A stretch of DNA of 64,000 bases from Chlamydomonas reinhardtii (lineage: Eukaryota > Chlorophyta > Chlorophyceae > Chlamydomonadales > Chlamydomonadaceae): NCBI RefSeq assembly GCF_000002595.2, contig NC_057007.1, positions 2,270,627 to 2,334,626 of the forward strand. The letters are read 5' to 3'. The notes under the pieces were generated by a model, which worked only from the letters and a program-made list of their open reading frames with translations, did not search any database and had not been told where the DNA came from. Shown in pieces: positions 41,611-53,601 of this stretch; position 1 is the first letter of the stretch, and the number at the start of each line of letters is the position of its first letter. The translations under genes were made by a program, and so were the position numbers.

Positions 41611-42590
41611 CCCTAGTGTGGGCAGGGGCCTTGGCTATCACTGGCGGGCTGCGGGTAACGGCTCAGGACTTACGGGGATAGGTCGGGGGCAACAGGCACA
41701 GCGGTGTGGGGTAGGGGAGAGATAGGGAGAGGGGAGAGCCTGGGGCTCGGGGAACCGGAATAGGTGAGAGATACGGTAGTAAGGGGAGGGGGAAGGGGGC
41801 TTCGAACGGGTAATTGGTCGTGCCGGGAGGCACCCTGTCGGGGATGGGAAAGGCTAGCCTAGACTTGCGCGAGCGGGCGACTTCGCGCCGTGCACAAGGG
41901 GCCGCGATACAAGGGATCGTTCTATGTCACAATACTAGAGACTGGTACTTAAGGAGTCTTGTTGAGATTGACTCCTATGATTGCTCGGGTAGTTGGTGTG
42001 AGGAGTTGGGAGGAGTGACCGCGCCGTAGTGGCGGACTGACTGAAACAGCACAGCTCGCTCGCTTATATCTTGCCCTCGGCCCCTGCATTGGCCGGATGG
42101 GACCCGTACAGGTCGTACGGGCCTAGGCCCCAAACCGCAAGTGCTACGCAACTGCGCCGAGAGGCCTATGTGCTACTAACTTCACTCGACCCCACCCATC
42201 TGTCAGAAACTGTCCCCTCCCGGACTGTCACATACCAGTATACCACCGAACGCACACAGCTGCCCCCATTCACATTCATCATGCTGCTGGTGACTCAATG
42301 CTGACCTGGCGGCACCCCGCACCATTGGTGCACGCAGACGGTATGCCCACAGCGGGCAGATGGGACATGCACCCAGTGGACCTTGCCCCACAGGTCCTGC
42401 CAAGCAGTAGTGCAGCACCCGTCGGCAACAACCTTAATGGTCAGACACCGCCGCCCATACACACTGCCCATACATCCGCGCGCCCTCTGTGAGCTGGCTC
42501 CAGGTTCTGGGTGTCAGAACTCTACCCCCTGCAGTCCGCATGTCTCTACGAATGCAGACCGTACCACCATCACCGCCGCCACCAGCGATT
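41611..42590 (+). repeat. Direct repeat, copy 2 (0.98 kb)
   Basis: Counterpart of 35303-36473, starting CCCTAGTGTGGGCAGGGGCC after a shared TGA and ending CACCAGCGATT. Its right border is about 50 bases from the end of the extended MED16 reading frame (42640). The ends are not TG...CA, and no tRNA-primer site or element proteins were found between the copies. Confidence 0.9.
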
Positions 42591-42639
42591 CCTTTCCTGC
42601 CGCCTCCGCGACCCCCTCCACCATGGTTCCATAACCCCG

Positions 42640-42801
42640 TTACTCCCCTCCCGCCCCTGCCTCCAGCCTCCTGTCGCCGTGCTGCCCACGCCGCCACTCC
42701 CTCCCGCCTCCCCCTCCGTACTCCAGGCCTCCCCCGCCGTACTCCAGGCCTTTCCCCCCGTATTCCAGGCCTCCCCCTCCGTACTCCAGGCCTCCCCCTC
42801 A
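42640..42801 (-). repeat. In-frame 21-bp minisatellite spanning the MED16 stop codon
   Basis: On the minus strand a 21-base unit CTGGAGTACGGAGGGGGAGG+C is repeated about five times from 42807 to about 42708. The first unit contains the TGA at 42801-42799 where the others have GGA, GGG or GGC. Read past that TGA, the frame stays open for 52 codons as LEYGGGG-type heptads to a TAA at 42642-42640. Confidence 0.85.
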
Positions 42802-45226
42802 GTACTCGAGGTCCTGCTCCAGCCCCAGCCGCGCCCTCTTCCAGCCGCTGCACAGCTCCGCGGGCGGCGCGCAGCACAGCCAGGCCCGCTGCACCGCCTC
42901 CATCAGCGTGGTCTGCGAGGGCTTCTGCCGCGACACGCCTACGCCCGCCACTCCCGGCCCCATCTGCGCCGTGACGGCCCCGCCCGCCGCCGCGCCCTCC
43001 AGGCTCCAGCTGCTGCCGGGCGGCAGCGGCGCCCCAGTCAGGCAGTCCACCGGCACGCCTGGGCGGGTGCGTGGTTGGCGGATCGTTGGTCGGTGGAGGA
43101 GCAACGAAGGCGCCAGAAACATCAAGCCAGATTGGTTGTCCCTGCCGCGGTCCCCTGTCTCCATGTCTCCATGATGTCCTCCTGTTCACCAGTCCCCCTG
43201 CCTCGAGGGGCTGGCCTGCTCCCTCCTCTCACTTCGTGCCCCCGGGTCCCAGCCCAGCTGCTCACCCTGCGCGTGCGACCAGAGCGGAGCTGAGCTGCCC
43301 AGCGCCAGCGCCGAGCCGCGCTGCCGCCGCCAGCGCTGACGCTGCCGGTTGCTGACGTGGTGCGTGAGCACATGCGAGTGCAGCTCGGGCGGGGGCGCGG
43401 GGGCCCTGCGGTGGGTGGATGGTTGTGTGGATTGGTGCGTCAACGCATGGGGGCGCGGTGGAATGGTAAACGCTGATCGGGCTGATTGAGGCGGCAACGC
43501 GCAACCACCCTTCGAAATGCGCAATGATGCATACCGCGTATGACAACAGTCACAACACGGAGGCGACTCGCATTCCGAGCGCACATTTCACATCCCACAT
43601 CCCGACCCTCGTCGACCGGTCGTCACATCTCGCCTTTCCTCGCTACCCAACGCAACGCACGCACGCGCACGCCCTCTCCCTGTCCGCCGCGCGCCCTGTA
43701 CCTGAAGCTCATAGCCAGCCGCCGGGCCGCACCGGCCGGCGCGCTGCGGGGGTCCTCCAGCTGCTGCTGCAGGCCCAACAGCCGGTACCTACAGTAATGC
43801 ATGGATGGGTGGGTTCGCGTGGTGGTGTGCTCGTGTGCATATGCGTATGCGCGTGCGTGTGCACATTCTGGAGAGAGCAACACAGCTTGGTCGGTGGGGC
43901 TCGTGAACAGGCCAGGACCAGGCTGATGGACTAGTCCCCAAAAGCACAGGCACGCATACAGAGCCGCCGGGCGCCCGAACACGCGAAGCCTAGTACCAGT
44001 AGTCAGTCGCCGCCACCCACCGAGCCAGCAGGGCGTCGCGGCTGAGAGCCACCATGCTCCGCGCGTTGGGCATGTCGGCGGCGCGGACAACCTGGGGATC
44101 GGGGCAGCGGCGGCAAGGGGTGCAGGGGGGTTTGCATGGTTGTACACATGGAGAACAGGATTGTGGGCAGGGGGGAGGTAGCCGATCAGGGGGGCGGGGG
44201 GGGGGAGCGGGGTAGTGCACGAGCACGGGGACGCAGAAGGACGTTGGGCCACAACGTTGTTGCATGCAGGGAGTGTTACGGCCTTGGCCTCAGCCCGCAC
44301 GAATGTGTTGTTCTACAACCACCACCACCGCCATCACCACCACCACCACCACCGGTGCCACACAGCGCAAACGCACACATGCCCAGCTCACGCATGCACA
44401 TATGGTACACGCCCGGGCTGCCCGCACCTGTGCTAGGCACGCCAGGGTGGGGATGCCCTTTGTGCGGGGGCACGGCACGTGGAAGGGCCCGGCGTAGCGG
44501 CTCTGTAGCACGTGGTGCATCAGGCTCTGCAGGGGCGCACACACGGGGGACGGGGGGGAGGCGCACGGGGGAGGCGCATGGTGTGGTCGCGGGTGGGACA
44601 TGGGCGTGTGTGTGTGTGTGTTAAAGAGCACAAGGAAAACGTTACGCAAAGACAGTGTATGCGATGCAGCAAAGCGACGGCTTACGGATGTTACCTGAAG
44701 TTACCTCGCATACCTGCTGCGGTGAGCCGCCGGTCTTACCAACCGGAAATCGCGCAACCCCCGCTACTCTAACCTCGAGGGGGGATTAGTGTCCACACGC
44801 TCTCAAGGGTGCAAACCCATGCATGTGCTCACGGTACCGTGAGGCCCAGGCACTCCTACGATTCCTAGCTCCGCGTCGCTACTCCTGGCCGCTAAGTCCA
44901 AGCTCCCGCCCAATCCTCGGTGAAATTCTCACCTACGAGCGAATAAGAAAACAACAGAGCACAGGGCGGCAGCAGGGGAGTGTCACGAACAAGAGCGAAG
45001 GAACATGTTAGCGCGGCGGCGCGCGACGAGCAAGAGCAAACACGCAGCCCAGTCCCAGCCCAATTAACTATACTAGGGGTTGCGCGATTTGGGAAAGAGA
45101 CGGAGGGTGGGCGACCACGAGCAAGTAAACAGGCGGGGGACGGCATGGGTGCATGCATGACGGCAAATGCAAACGGGGTGTCAGCACCATGGGCTGGCGG
45201 GGGAAAACCCCCGCTCCCCACTCCAC

Positions 45227-45301
<75 letters not shown>

Positions 45302-48300
45302 CGGTTCTGCGTCGGTCCTGCTTGCCGTGGGCACTATGTGCATGTGCATGTGTGTGTTGAGCGTACCGTATGCGAACGCATGCCGCACATGTAACTGCGC
45401 CTCAAGCAGTGTGGGGGCAGTGACGGTTATATGGCGTATGCTGGACAAAGAACACTCCCGCATCTTACGCCCCTCCCCCGCCCCCGCCCCCGCGCCTGCG
45501 CCCCGCACACACGCCGTATTCAGTAGGTATCCGTAAGTAACTCCGGCGCCGTCTGGGCGGGCTTCGGGCTTCTGGGCTTCGGGCTTTCTGGCGCACGCCG
45601 CGGCTTGGCTCCGCGCTCATTACTCAGTAGGTATCGATAAGTAACTCGTTTTCCCCCGCCGCGGCTTGGCTCAGCGCTCACCTTGGGCAGGTCCCCAACT
45701 TTGACGGCCTCCATGTCAGTTGGCGTGAGCGGCGTGTCGGCCAAAGCAGGCAACAGGCCCGCGGGTGGTGGCGGCGCGGCGGCGCCGGGCGGCTGCTGCG
45801 CCTGCGCCTGCGCCTGCTGCTGTTGCTGCACAGCCTGCATGCGCAGCGCAACCAGGCAACGTGAGTGGTGCGTCAAGTTGGAGTGACAACGCGCACGCCC
45901 TTACGGCATCGGTCGTGGCGCTGAGCAGTTGTTGTGCCATGCTCCGGTGATGCTGAGTTGGTTGCAGTGGGCGTTGAATGTAACGATCCAAAACCCAATA
46001 TCGCGAAAGGAAGGCATAACCCCACGGCATTACCCTCAGCGCCGCCAGCAGTGCCTGCACCGCCAACCTGGCAGGGTGCCGCCATCCCCGGTTTGGCAGT
46101 TGACACACCCGCCCGACGCACACGCCCCAGCAAACCCAAGCACCCAACTCCTAGTCTCCCGCAACCCGCCAACGCGCAATCTAACCCGCCCAGCTGCCCC
46201 CACGCGCCGTCGCACCTGCACGTGTGCAATCATGGTCTTGCCGGCTGCCTGGTTCAGGCGATTGAGGACCGTAATCACCACCTTGGCGCGCTGAGCCACG
46301 TCAGGCCCCAACAGCTCCTGACGAAGGAATTGCATGTGTGGAGGATGGAGGCGTTGGCAGGTTTACAGTTCACGTGTACGCGTGTAGCAATAGAAACAGT
46401 ACCCGAGCGAACCTGCTTTCTAAGACGTGTTGCGGCAAGGGCACGGCCCCGGGTGCAGCCCGCCCAACACACATGTGCATGCGTAGGCAGCCGTGCCCTA
46501 CCTGCATGGGCGCCAGTTGCAGCAGCCCCAGCGGCGTCGCCTGCTTGCCGCCTGAGGCAGGCGCGTACTGGCGGCGGCAACGAGGGAGAGCGGCGCAATA
46601 AGAGCATGAGCGCACGTGACGCTGTCAGCATCCGCGCACACGTGTCGTTTCTGCACCCCACAACATCCATCCCGCAACACCCCATGTCACCACCGCGACA
46701 CGCCTGATGGCATGCACGGTATACCCCATCGTCCAGCCCCACACCTCCTCCGCAAGCCTCACCCCGAGCAACACGGACTGCAGCGTCTTGTGCAAGTTGT
46801 AATCCGGGAAGAGGCGGATCAGCGGCAGGCAGTCGCAGCCGCCGCCGCCGCCAGTGCCCGCTGCCTCCCAGCCGCCGCCCCAGCCATCGGCCGAGCCGCT
46901 GATGTCGCCCGAGGAAGCAGCGGCTGCAGCGGCCGCGGCCGAGGGCACTTCCCCTGGGGCCATGGAGGCGCCCGTCACCGGGTCAACGTATCCCTCCTTC
47001 TGTGGGACGAGGGGGGATGTGTGGGGCGTGTGGCGCGCATGGGGCGAGAGGGACAGGGTGCCCACATGCGGGCCTCCCCGCCGACAACAGGCCACGTGCA
47101 ACAGGCCTCCTTTCCAACAGTATCATGGTAGGCCCCGTTCCTTCTGCGACTGCGTGCTTGGATTCGGCCGCGCCAACTCTACTCACCATCTTTGCCTCCA
47201 TTTCCTCGACCCACAGGATGATGCCTGACAGCATCAAAGTGGCAACTTCAAGCACATACCACACCTGCATGCAAATGTGTGATTGAAAGCGCACGAAAAT
47301 GTGAAGCGTACGTGTTAGCTCAGAACCGTACATGGGGTAATGTACGGTGGGCGCCGCCTGCCGTGCATGCGCCAAGGTCGTTGCGCATACAACCCACATG
47401 CACACAGCCCACACGCACACAACCACAAAGAAGCGAACTGTGATATGCAGGTACACGGTACACATGCACATGCACACGCACCATGTGTGCAGCCATCAGC
47501 CGCGTCTCCGGCAGTTGCCTGTAAGGTGGGGGTTACATTCATGATTAATTAAGAAGTGAAGTCGTAGGCAGGTACGGTGGGGGGGGGGCGCGAGATTAAC
47601 GCTGGTCAAAACCCCGGGCAGGTCAGTCCTGGTTTGGCAGCTGGCACGATGTGACACGAACCCGAAGTCGCTGTGGCAGGCGGCACCACGCTGCAATGCA
47701 AGCACCATGTGCCGTACCTACTCATCCCAGCATCAAGGGCGTGTGCAGTTGGGCACGCAGGCACCGAATGAAGCAGTTGCGCGCACAGCACACACGCATG
47801 TTACTCAATGCATTCACGCCCACCATGCCGCCCACCATGACACACATCTGTGCGAAACCCCGGCCCCCCGGCAACCCACATGGCGTCGCCCTGTTGCGCC
47901 TGCACCAGCACCAGCGCCGCCACGTACTGCCCCAGCCGTGCCGCCGCCAGCAGGTCCGCCGCCACCAGACCGGCGCGAGGGTGCGGCAGGCGGCGGAGCA
48001 CTTCCAGCTTGGCACTGCGGGTGTGTTTGCAAGCGCACAGGGGTGGTTGCAAAGATGGTTGGAATAGCGGTACAGGGGAGGAAAGCAAAATAGAGCAGGA
48101 TTTATGGTGTTTTGTTGGTGTGGGTGCATGAAAAGGCATTTCGGTTGCGTTTTTGGGATGGTGCGTGTGGTGGGTGATGCATATGCACCAGCAGCCATGT
48201 ACAGCGGCCCTCAACACCGCGCTCGCAGCCCCATCCACCGGTCGGTGTTGGCCCGTGCGACAGCCCTGGTCACAACGGGCCTGGAGTTTCGGAGACGCCT

Positions 48301-51300
48301 GCTCCTTTCCCTCCCGCCCTTTCCCTCCCGCCCTTTCCCTCCCGCCCTTTCTCTCCCGCCCTTTCCCTCCCGCCCTTCCCTCCCGCCCTTTCCCTCCCCC
48401 GCTCCTCCCGCTCACCGGCTGACCCCCGGCGCCAGCGCACACCGCAGGATCACATCCTCCACGCTGTACAGCAGCCCGTCCAGTTGCGCCAGCGCCACCG
48501 CCACGCCCGCCCGCCGCCCGCCCAGCCAGGAGCAGCGCAGCCGCTCCGCCACGTCCCACAGACTGCGATGGAGGTGCGGACAACATGACAAGGGACAGCA
48601 ACCACTGATGAGCGGGGAAGCTTGGTGCAAAACAAACTAGGGCTTGGGATGAGTCACAGCCCACGGTCACAGCCGTTCGCCAAGCATTCGTGGTACAGTC
48701 AGTGTAGCGTATAAGATACACGGCATGCACGGCAGGGTGCAGGCTTCGGTGGGTGCAGGCTTCGGTTGTGCGGAGTGTGAGAAGCCCCCCCCCGCCCCCC
48801 CATCTCCCAGCCTCAGCCCCCCGCCACGTCGTCGCGAGCCGGCGCCCACCTCTGCCGCTGCAGCACGCCCCACGCCAGCCGCAGCGTGTCCATGTTCACA
48901 GCCATGGCCTCCTCGGGCCCGCCCGGGTGCTGCTGCGTGGGCGGCTGCTGCTGCGCGTGGGCGGCGCGGCCCCCGTTGGCCGCACCGCGATGCGGCTGCG
49001 TGGGCGACACGAAGTCCGGCAGGGTGCGCAGCACCAGCAACGCCATGGTTGCGGCGGCGGGCTCCGCGCCCCCGTCCCCAGGGTCCCCGTCCAGATCCAT
49101 GCCATCTGCGACGTCGCCGCCGGCCGCGTCAGCAGCGGCGACACCGAGAGGCCGCAGCAGAGCGGCGGTGCAGAGGCAGCAGGCGTTGCCAGAGAGGCAG
49201 GCGGTGGAGGCCACGACGAATGACGACGCCGGCGAAGGAGAGGGCTCAGTCGCCGGCGGGCTGCCGCCAGCGAAGCCGTTGGGCATCGGAGCATCCCCAG
49301 GGGCCAGCTGGCTTTGGGACTCGTCGATATCCGCTGCGGAGACGAGGGGATCGAAGAGAAAAACGTTATCACACTTGTTACCCACACGTTGTTATGGAGC
49401 AGAACGTGGTCTGCGTACACGCCCGCGGCATTGTTACCTTACTTCAGTCTCCGTTCCAGCTTAAGCTGTCACTCTTCCCACTCACCCAAAAGGTCAACGT
49501 CTGACAGCACCCCCAGCGTCTCTGCGTCTAGCGCCGTCACGTGCCGCCCAGCCACTGCCAGGAGCTTGCTGCCGTCGCCGCTAAGCAGAAGCTGCCCGCG
49601 GCTGCTGCCCTTGCCGCTGCCGGCACTGTTGCTACTGCTTTCGCCGTTTGCAATGCCGTCGCTGTCGACGCCTGCAGGCAGTGCTGTTTGCTGCCGCATC
49701 CATTGCCGCTCCAGCTTCCAATGACCGCCGCCGCCGATCGCGGGCGGCGACGCAGTGGCACCGCTGCCCGGCGGCGGCGCCGGTGACGTGGGCGGCGTGG
49801 CGTCGGCAAAACACACCACGCCAGCAACCTGCTCGTGTGGTTTCCCGGTTGGACCGTTCCCGTTCCCCTGGCCGTGATGCTGGTGTGAGTGCAGGCCGTG
49901 GCGTGGCTGGCTGGTCGTTGCTAGCACATAGGCATGGCGCGGCCCGTTGCCGCCCGGCACGTGCAGCCGTGTCTGCGCCGCCGACAGCCCCGGCGGCATC
50001 GTGACCGCCGCCTATGCGTCAAGGAATCGCGGGGTCAGTCAGCGGCGATGCGCCTGGCAAGCTGTTTCACAATGCCCTTGGATGCGGCGGGACCACAGGT
50101 GCTGTGGAAGCGAAACGCCAGGCTGCTGCCAACTACGTCCCAGCCATGGCATATGCGGGCCTCCAGGCCGATGCTGACTGCAATGCACTGTCGGCGTCGG
50201 CCACACCCGTGTCCTACACCCCTGCCCCCAACAAACACGGCACCACGTGTCTGCAGGCCATTTCCCACCCCCCACCCCACCCCACCTGCAGAGCCATCAC
50301 CGGCTGCACGCCTTCTCGAGGCGGCGCCGCCGCCGGCGTTGCGCCCGACGTGGCGGTCGCACCCGGCGCCCCCGGGCCCGACGTCACCGGCTGGCCACTC
50401 AGCGTGGGATTGCCACGCATCGCAAACATGTAGAGAGCTTCCCGCCGCGCCGCGTACACAACCGCTGTCAGCATGCCGCCATCAACCGTCGCCGCCATCG
50501 TTGCCGACGCCACGCGCCAGGAGGAAGCGGCGGCGTCCGCGTCCGCCGCGTCCGCGCCTCCCACCGCTTTCGCGGCCGCTAGCAGCGCGGGTGTCAGGAG
50601 CTCTTCGCCTGCTTGCGGCACCGCCGCTGCCGCTGCTGCAGCTGCGGTCGCGAGTGCTTTGGCAGCAGCGACGTCAGGTGGCGGCACGAGGACTGGTTTG
50701 GAGCGGCGCCAGGAGAGGGTGTTGGAGAGCTTGGAGGCGAGCGCCCACAGCACCACCAACTGCCCCGTGCAGGTGAGCACGGCGGCGGTGAGCTGGTGCG
50801 GCCGAGCCCAGTGCGGGAGCGCCTGTGGACGTGAGCGGGGAGCCGACCATGATGGGCGCTGAAGGTGCGCGTGAGTCGTGAATAGAAGCAACATCGCGCA
50901 AGGCCTGCGCTAGACGGGACAGGTCCAACCCAGATGGCTGGCTTGCCCGAAAGGCTTTCCCGAAATGCCACAGTCCATGCGGCTCACACGGCACTGGTGG
51001 TGGAGCACAAGAAAAAAAATGCGGAAAGCATTCCTGTCGAAGGTACAACTTCGAAAGTACAACTTCGAACGCCGAACGCTGGACGTACCCAGTACCCCTG
51101 ACTCACCCCGACCGGGGCGTCATCGTAGAACACCGTCTCCAGCGACTCCTGCGGTGAGCGGAAGAAAGGAAGCGAGCAGGTGTTATACATCAGTTGGTTT
51201 GGCTTTCCTGGGTTGGGTTGGGTTTCACAAGATCGGCAAGCAGGAGCACCGAGTCGCCACAGCCTGGGCTTCATCAGCTGGGAGTACGCCAGATCTGGCA

Positions 51301-52838
51301 GGCTCAAGCTTCAGATTCGCGACTCACGTCAGCAAGTCCGTCTTGCAAGTAATGCATTTTTCAAGCCGCCACAACGCTTCTCCGCACCTGCGTTCCTCCG
51401 CCGCCGCCGTGCGCCGTTGCGGCCGCCGCCGCGGCTGACGACACGAACGCTGCCGCGCCCGGCCCCAGCGCCCCCACCGGCCCGGGGTCGAGCCGCTTGA
51501 GCGCCAGTGATGACGTGCTCCACGTCCGCCCGCCCTGAGGCTGTCGCAGCCAGCACACGCCCGCGAATGCTGGACCGTTTACACCGCCTGCAGCAGCACC
51601 AGTGGTGCCTGCGCTAGCGCCGGCGCCGTCCGCGACAGCGCCGCCGTCGGTCGTTACGGCCGTGGCGTCAGCGGCGCCGGCAGCGCCCGGCTCCTGCTTG
51701 ATGTACGGCACCGTCTGCTGGCTACCGGTTTGGTGAGCTGAGCCGGCGGCAGTAGCCGCACCCCCAGCGGCAGTAGCACCGGCAGTAGCTGCTGGCGTTA
51801 GGTCAAGCAGTAGCTGCCCGTGCCAGTCGTCGATGGTACGAGGGGCCATTGAGTCGTCTTGGCCCTACGTGAGTAAGCAGGCGTCACAAGGCAGCGTAGC
51901 CAGTGCGGTACGTGAGCAACGTTTGTGAAATGGGCAAGCGCACAGCCGCAAGGGAGATACGGCGACTCATGACAGCGCCGCATGAGCTGCTAAAGCTAAG
52001 CCTGCAAACATGTCGTAGTGCGCCTACCTGCTGTGTCCAAACCACCAAGCGGCCCGACGCGGTGGCGGCAAGCAGTGCGCGACGCTGGCCCGCCCACGAC
52101 CACTCTAAGTGCGTGACGTGGTCGCTGGGACCTGCAACAGGGTCGGGGCGTTGCAACAGACTTCCGGTAACGACAATAGCCACTAAATGTGTTTCTGGTG
52201 GGGTCGTCAGGACGTGGTCGATGTGGGTCCGTACCCGTTGCGCAAAGTAATACATGCACGGAACGGCCCGCTCCCCACTTCAGTCCCGGTATCCGCCACA
52301 GAGCTAATTTCCTCGGTACTAACAGTACAGGGTAGATCCGGCCTGCGTTGTACCTGTGCTCCGCTAGCACGCCGTGCCCCCGTGCACCCACCGGCAACCC
52401 CAAGCCCAGGAAACATTGGCGCCACGCCACCCCTCTCCGGCAAAGCGAATGTGTGATGTCTACGCTCTCACCCGTGACGGGAAGCTCCAGGCAAGTCAAG
52501 TCCTCGGGGTTCGAGGGCTCCACAATCAGAATCTGGCAGACCCGGCCAACAGCAGCGGTACTCGCGCCACCCTCCTGCCCTGCAGGCCGCTCCCTTGGCG
52601 CCAGCGCAATAGCCACCAGGTTGCTGACGCTGCACCAGGACGACAGCTGAGGTGCAGAAGCTATCGGAAGCTGCATTGTTGCTAGCAGACCTCGAGCCTC
52701 TGATTCATCAGCGGGCGAGGTAAGGTCGTGCTCGCTAGCCGGGAGAGCCAGCAACGTGTGGGGCGGCAGCTCCTCCAAAGCTGCCCCCAACGCGTCGTGC
52801 TGCACCCCAGCCCCCACGTAACGGCCTTCTCCATACAT
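42799..52838 (-). CDS. MED16: Mediator complex subunit 16-like protein (MED16)
   Basis: MED16 is a tail-module subunit linking activators to RNA polymerase II. Exons from the 5' end: 52838-52472, 52131-52028, 51864-51388, 51148-51107, 50822-50286, 50011-49486, 49333-48850, 48562-48416, 48014 to about 47800, about 47518-47483, about 47268-47188, 46998-46740, 46569-46501, about 46308-46227, a micro-exon (ALLAALR) near 46055, about 45948-45905, 45839-45682, 44547-44436, 44094-44019, 43793-43702, 43408-43267 and 43061-42799. The protein is about 1,400 residues. The diagnostic stretch HVTHLEWSWAGQRRALLAAT followed by ASGRLVVWTQQ aligns with the plant MED16 string FIEWSPTSCPRALLIANFHG, RITIWTQ. The preceding ILIVEPSNPEDLTCLELP and the Cys/Trp-rich C-terminus (AWLCCAPPAELCSGWKRARL) also fit. 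Ala/Gly/Gln-rich linkers are inserted. A C-run at 47864-47869 must differ by one base for the frame to continue (GFAQMCVMVGGMVGVNALSN), so either sequencing error or a real frameshift. Introns carry families B, C and E. Confidence 0.72.
44608..44650 (-). repeat. Family E intron repeat in MED16
   Basis: In MED16 sense it reads AACGTTTTCCTTGTGCTCTT, then TAACACACACAC, about 60 bases before the acceptor of the SLMHHVLQSRY exon (44547), the same arrangement as in two WD40 introns. Confidence 0.75.
45227..45300 (+). repeat. (TG)n tract in a MED16 intron
   Basis: About 37 uninterrupted TG units, read as (CA)n on the gene's strand, inside the 1.1 kb intron 45681-44548. Confidence 0.95.
47526..47572 (-). 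repeat. Family B intron repeat in MED16, sense, before an acceptor
   Basis: In MED16 sense: GTACCTGCCTACGACTTCAC, then TTCTTAATTAATCATGAATG and TAACCCCCAC, followed at once by CTTACAG at 47519. It is almost identical to the V-ATPase copy at 22537-22585, in an unrelated gene 25 kb away on the other strand. Confidence 0.85.
48043..48085 (-). repeat. Family C intron repeat in MED16
   Basis: In MED16 sense it reads CCTGTACCGCTATTCCAACC, then ATCTTTGCAACC, about 30 bases before the acceptor at 48015. The intron's 5' part holds a TTTCCCTCCCGCC tandem tract (48305-48400, plus-strand reading). Confidence 0.75.
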
Positions 52839-53601
52839 GTTCACCGCTCTTGTGCGGTTGCCACGCACTCAGGCGCAGGCGCTAGCGATCGGTTTTGGGC
52901 ATGCGCAGCGCGCCTTCCCACCACGGGCCTTACTGTATTTCATGTGTAATTTGAGCTATTCTGATGTACATAGCAAGAACCGGCGTAAGCAAACAGTAAA
53001 GTTTCAAGAGCTGGGAACGAACTTTGTATTGGCCGAGCCTTGGTACGCAGCTAAGGACAGAAACACGTAGCGATATGCAAACAATTACATTTCGTCGAAC
53101 GACGCCTCGAGCCGGGGTCTTGCAGCATGGGCGCGACCCCTGCATTGAAGGCCTTTGTTATCTCTCCCTTGACACCCTACTCTGTGTAGTGAAACAAATA
53201 GCGACGGAGGCGAGGGCCATAGCCCATAGCCTGAAAGCCTGCCATTCTACTGCTTGCTTCGTGCAACACCGCTGCCCACCACACACCGACAATCGGCCGC
53301 CCGAGTTTTCGCGCTCACCGGTGTCTTTGCTGCCTAAATTCAACAGCTTTACCTAGGAACTGCTAGCTGTTGTCTGCAGCAGCTGTGTGGTGGCCTCAAG
53401 CACGCAAACGTCCAGGTGCGGTCGGGCCAAGGCTCACACGGAGCGCCAGCTAGCAGTGCGCTGGCAGCGCGCAGCTGATGCATGGGTTCCCGACCACATA
53501 TACAAGGGATGCAAGGGGCAGGAGACAGCCACTTGTTCCGCGACTGTTTGTGCCAAAGGCCATTTGCCCCTCGCGCCCTTTGCCTGCAGTACAGAGTAGT
53601 T
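52839..53601. promoter_or_regulatory. Divergent intergenic region of MED16 and the small membrane-protein gene
   Basis: About 760 bases between divergent starts. No convincing TATA box. The MED16 frame can be extended in-frame to an ATG at 52868. Nothing else is supported. Confidence 0.35.

Noticed and set aside
35303-42590. The pair of direct repeats as LTRs of one retroelement
   Set aside because: No TG...CA ends, no primer-binding or polypurine tract, and no gag, protease or reverse transcriptase signal in the 5.1 kb between them.
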